Assembly: GCF_000466405.1 (NCBI RefSeq)
Contig: NZ_KE952951.1
Coordinates: 1 to 41,123 of the forward strand
DNA from: Atopobium sp. oral taxon 810 str. F0209
GTDB taxonomy: Bacteria; Actinomycetota; Coriobacteriia; Coriobacteriales; Atopobiaceae
DNA: 41,123 bases
Reading direction: 5' to 3'
Numbering within the stretch: the stretch's first letter is position 1; each line of letters opens with the position of its first letter. The translations under genes and the position numbers were made by a program. The notes beneath the pieces were generated by a model, which saw nothing but the letters and a program-made list of their open reading frames with translations, did not search any database and was not told the origin of the DNA. Positions 38,704 through 41,123 of this stretch are shown piece after piece.

Positions 38704-38787
38704 TGCCGCCTAAGCGGCAATAGAAAAGCTTCCGCTTAGGCGGAAAGTTAGCAGGCAAAGTGCTAATTGGCGGAAAATTTTCCGCCA
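38704..38787. promoter_or_regulatory. Operator cluster of the PTS operon and regulator
   Basis: Three palindromes lie in the divergent region: TGCCGCCTAAGCGGCA (38704-38719), TTCCGCTTAGGCGGAA (38730-38745) and TGGCGGAAAATTTTCCGCCA (38768-38787). They share GCGG/CCGC half-sites, and centre spacings are 26 and 40 bases. They are the probable binding sites of the divergent PRD regulator. A TATACT at 38795-38800 could be the regulator's -10; no good -35 is present, which fits activation. Confidence 0.65.
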
Positions 38788-38847
38788 GCCACCCTATACT
38801 TCATGCATTAACAAAAAGCTGAAGAAAGCTGGCTAACGGGAGCTCCT

Positions 38848-40797
38848 ATGAAGGAAGACCGTATTGGACGACTGTTAGATATGTTGCGTGATGCGGACTC
38901 ATGGGTCCCCGCATCTGCTATTTCACGGCGCTTGGGTACCAGCGAGCGCACAGTACGTACCTATGTTAAAGATATCAACCGCCAAGGGTTTGCAAGTATC
39001 GACTCATCTCGTCTGGGCTATCGCCTTGCGGAACGTAAGAAGCTTCCTGATACTGTTCATTCAGATTCTGCAAGCACGGATACAAAGCTTCCCACTCCAG
39101 GACAACGAGTTGCCTATATATTAGCTCGTCTTGTAAATGCGCCCGACCCTGTCTCTATCTTTGACCTGGCTGATGAAATGGGTGTTAGTGAGAGCACCGT
39201 ACAAAACACCGTAATGCCCAAACTCAGAAGACTTCTTGCCCGCTTTGATCTTGAACTTGATGTTCATGACTTTTCCTTAGAGCTGACTGGCAACGAAGTC
39301 GATCTCCGCCATCTTATCGGTCATGCTGCCATGCAGGGCGGCAATGGTTACTTCAGCTCGCCAGAGATTCTCGAGGCAATGTTTCCCAATTACGACGTAC
39401 AGTCCATGCTCGAACAACTAACGAGCATTTGCCAACAGTCGGGGCTCTTTCTCAACAACTACGCCCTCAGCAACCTGCTCATGCACTTAGCTGTCATCAT
39501 GATTCGTCTACAGTCACCTAATACCTTGACAGCAACTCTAACTTCCACAATGCACACTGCTCAAATAGTGGAAAATCTTACACATGCAGATGCTATTCGA
39601 CGTTGTGCAGATGAGATTCAAGCATATGCATCCCAGGCATTTGGCGTTCATATTGGTAAAGAAGATTATCGCCAAATTATTGTCTTGCTTGCCCTCTCTA
39701 CCGAAACATATTCCTACGATGAGTTGTCGCGTGACCGCCTAGTACGTCTCGTTGGTGCTGGCTTTTTTGAAAAGTATATTGGCATGGTGCAATCCTTGCG
39801 CGACCAATATGACCTCGTTGAGTTTGATGAAACGTTCTTATTGCAATTTGCCCTGCACGTACATAACGCATATCAGCGCACGATCTACGGCGCGTCATGC
39901 CCCAATCCGATTGCAAACCAACTCAAGCAGGACTATGCAGCGGTTTACGATATGGGTGTCTATTTTGCGCATCTCGTCCGGCTTGAACTGGGGATTAGCT
40001 TTTCTGATGACGAAATTGGTTTTCTTGCCTTCCACCTAGGTGCATATATTGAACAGCACAAGAAAAATGAGGAAACCGCATCCTGTATTGTTATTTTTGA
40101 GCGCTATCACGACTACGCAAGCAATTTTTTGCAGACACTCGAAGAAAAAACGCATGGTGAACTCAGTGTTATTGGCGTACTCAACGCTCAGGAGTATCTT
40201 GCAGCCCAACCCAGTTGTGACCTTGTCATCACGACCATCGGATTCCCACGCCAACACCCTCATACAGTGCTTGTAAGTCCGCTGCTCTCTGCGCGTAATG
40301 TTCGAAAAATTCGCGATGAACTCGATGAAATTGCACATGAGCGCCGGGCAAATGAGGCACGGACGCACCTACAAGAGGTCATGAGTCCTGAGCTCTACCT
40401 ACGCAATCTTCATGTTTCCAGCGCTACCGACTGTATTCAACGCTTAGGAGACCACTGCATAGCAGAGGGCGTGGCTACACCTGAACTCATTGATGACATT
40501 CTGACGCGCGAGCATCTCTCAAATACAGCATTTACCGATCTGCTTGCCGTGCCCCACCCAATTACAGTATCCGCGCAGCGCTCGTTTGCCTGCATGCTTC
40601 ACAATGATGAGCCAATCCCTTGGAATGGCTCTCGTAAGGTCAATTTTGTTGTAATGATAGGCATGACAAAAGGAGACACACCCTTCTTCCAAGATATACT
40701 TGACCTCGTTATTGATTTGTTTCTCTCGCCAGAAAAAAGCCAGGCAGCTCTACGCACCGACAGCTACGAGGAATTTGTGCGCATATTAACAACCTGA
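38848..40797 (+). CDS. PRD-containing, PTS-regulated transcriptional activator (LicR/MtlR type)
   Basis: A 649-residue regulator with an N-terminal HTH (AISRRLGTSERTVRTYVKDI), a second HTH at about 102-130, two PRD domains (histidines at about 213, 337 and 396), a degenerate EIIB-like region (about 410-480, with no Cys P-loop) and an EIIA-like domain carrying His570 in LLAVPHPI. Such proteins activate a PTS operon when the sugar is present, through phosphorylation by HPr and the specific EII proteins. GGGAG lies five bases before the ATG. It is divergent from the PTS operon across the operator cluster. The missing EIIB cysteine suggests signalling through PRDs and EIIA only. Confidence 0.92.
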   Translation: MKEDRIGRLLDMLRDADSWVPASAISRRLGTSERTVRTYVKDINRQGFASIDSSRLGYRLAERKKLPDTVHSDSASTDTKLPTPGQRVAYILARLVNAPDPVSIFDLADEMGVSESTVQNTVMPKLRRLLARFDLELDVHDFSLELTGNEVDLRHLIGHAAMQGGNGYFSSPEILEAMFPNYDVQSMLEQLTSICQQSGLFLNNYALSNLLMHLAVIMIRLQSPNTLTATLTSTMHTAQIVENLTHADAIRRCADEIQAYASQAFGVHIGKEDYRQIIVLLALSTETYSYDELSRDRLVRLVGAGFFEKYIGMVQSLRDQYDLVEFDETFLLQFALHVHNAYQRTIYGASCPNPIANQLKQDYAAVYDMGVYFAHLVRLELGISFSDDEIGFLAFHLGAYIEQHKKNEETASCIVIFERYHDYASNFLQTLEEKTHGELSVIGVLNAQEYLAAQPSCDLVITTIGFPRQHPHTVLVSPLLSARNVRKIRDELDEIAHERRANEARTHLQEVMSPELYLRNLHVSSATDCIQRLGDHCIAEGVATPELIDDILTREHLSNTAFTDLLAVPHPITVSAQRSFACMLHNDEPIPWNGSRKVNFVVMIGMTKGDTPFFQDILDLVIDLFLSPEKSQAALRTDSYEEFVRILTT

Positions 40798-41123
40798 CTG
40801 CAAATGGTCGGATATGGGCAAAAGGTGCCTGGGGCACTTCTGTCTGGGGTACTTCTTCCCTATATTCCTATACAAGTAACGCAATCGGGCGCTTGTTCGC
40901 CTATACGCTCCGTGCGCCGCCCTAAACACAAGCTCTGGAGGTTGCCAGCCACCAAGTTTCGTTTCACATCCGATGCCAGCCGCCACACATCTTTTCACAC
41001 GAGCATTCAAAAGCCACGTTCTGCTTCACTCTGGGTACCAAACGCCACAAACTATTTCAGCAATAGCGTCCTTGTTTGCCAAAAGCCACGTTCTGAGTCA
41101 CGTCCGTAAAATGGTGTAAAAGA
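40798..41123. other. Gene-free right end of the window
   Basis: The last 326 bases after the regulator show no convincing gene; short open frames lack ribosome-binding sites. The first part has two similar 15-base units, TGGGGCACTTCTGTC and TGGGGTACTTCTTCC, near 40833-40862. The rest is the GCCAC repeat array. Confidence 0.55.
40946..41103. repeat. Second degenerate array, unit GCCAC...TTCAC, about 31-bp spacing
   Basis: GCCAC occurs at 40948, 40982, 41013, 41044 and 41085, giving intervals of 34, 31, 31 and 41 bases. Most copies are followed 11-13 bases later by TTCAC, TCAC or TTCAG. A 16-base identity, CAAAAGCCACGTTCTG, occurs at 41008-41023 and 41080-41095. The spacing mirrors the 31/41-base pattern of the large array, though the core sequence differs. 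It may continue past the window edge. Confidence 0.55.

Overview
The window looks like the chromosome of an Atopobiaceae-type actinobacterium (class Coriobacteriia, Atopobium/Lancefieldella-Olsenella group). The reasons are moderate GC, a fermentative and anaerobic gene set (PTS sugar uptake, arginine-type catabolism, F-type ATPase), frequent GTG and TTG starts, and protein types familiar from that class. This placement is inference; there is no rRNA in the window to confirm it.

Layout. Nearly everything is on the minus strand. Positions 1-12.4 kb hold a phosphohexomutase (cut by the left edge), galU, a DtxR/MntR-type metalloregulator, murA, the complete F1Fo ATP synthase operon (atpI-like, B, E, F, H, A, G, D, C) and upp, with one small inverted gene of unknown function between upp and the ATPase operon. 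Positions 12.9-19.1 kb hold a catabolic cluster: PucR-type regulator, ornithine-carbamoyltransferase-like enzyme, YfcC-type permease, short arginine-deiminase-fold hydrolase and D-2-hydroxyacid dehydrogenase, closed by a strong terminator. Positions 19.1-24.6 kb hold rpiB, glyA, tsaC, prmC, an alpha/beta hydrolase and prfA. The order prfA-prmC-tsaC-glyA/rpiB-upp-atp-murA closely resembles the corresponding region of Bacillus, with the catabolic cluster wedged between rpiB and upp.

Positions 24.7-29.3 kb form an AT-rich accessory island bounded by a perfect 52-bp direct repeat. It encodes a 1062-residue secreted or membrane protein with MucBP-like domains and a lysine/proline 20-residue repeat tail, followed by two tandem paralogous small membrane-anchored proteins. 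An M3 oligopeptidase gene and an 837-base non-coding region with a periodic repeat array follow. Positions 31.9-40.8 kb hold a secreted protein of unknown function and a Lac/cellobiose-family PTS operon (EIIB, EIIC, EIIA, GH1 6-phospho-beta-glucosidase, EamA transporter, HPr-like protein, small membrane protein) with a divergent PRD-type regulator.

Most notable: (i) a family of degenerate repeats with core TGAACC in at least three intergenic regions, whose cores sit at about 31, 41 or 62 bp, that is at whole numbers of DNA turns, in both orientations; (ii) the repeat-bounded island with a toxin/immunity-like layout; (iii) a carbamoyltransferase whose ornithine-binding loop is altered, next to a 2-hydroxyacid dehydrogenase; (iv) a GH1 enzyme with Gln in place of the acid/base Glu; (v) an HPr-like protein lacking the regulatory serine; (vi) an ATP synthase b subunit with a lipobox.
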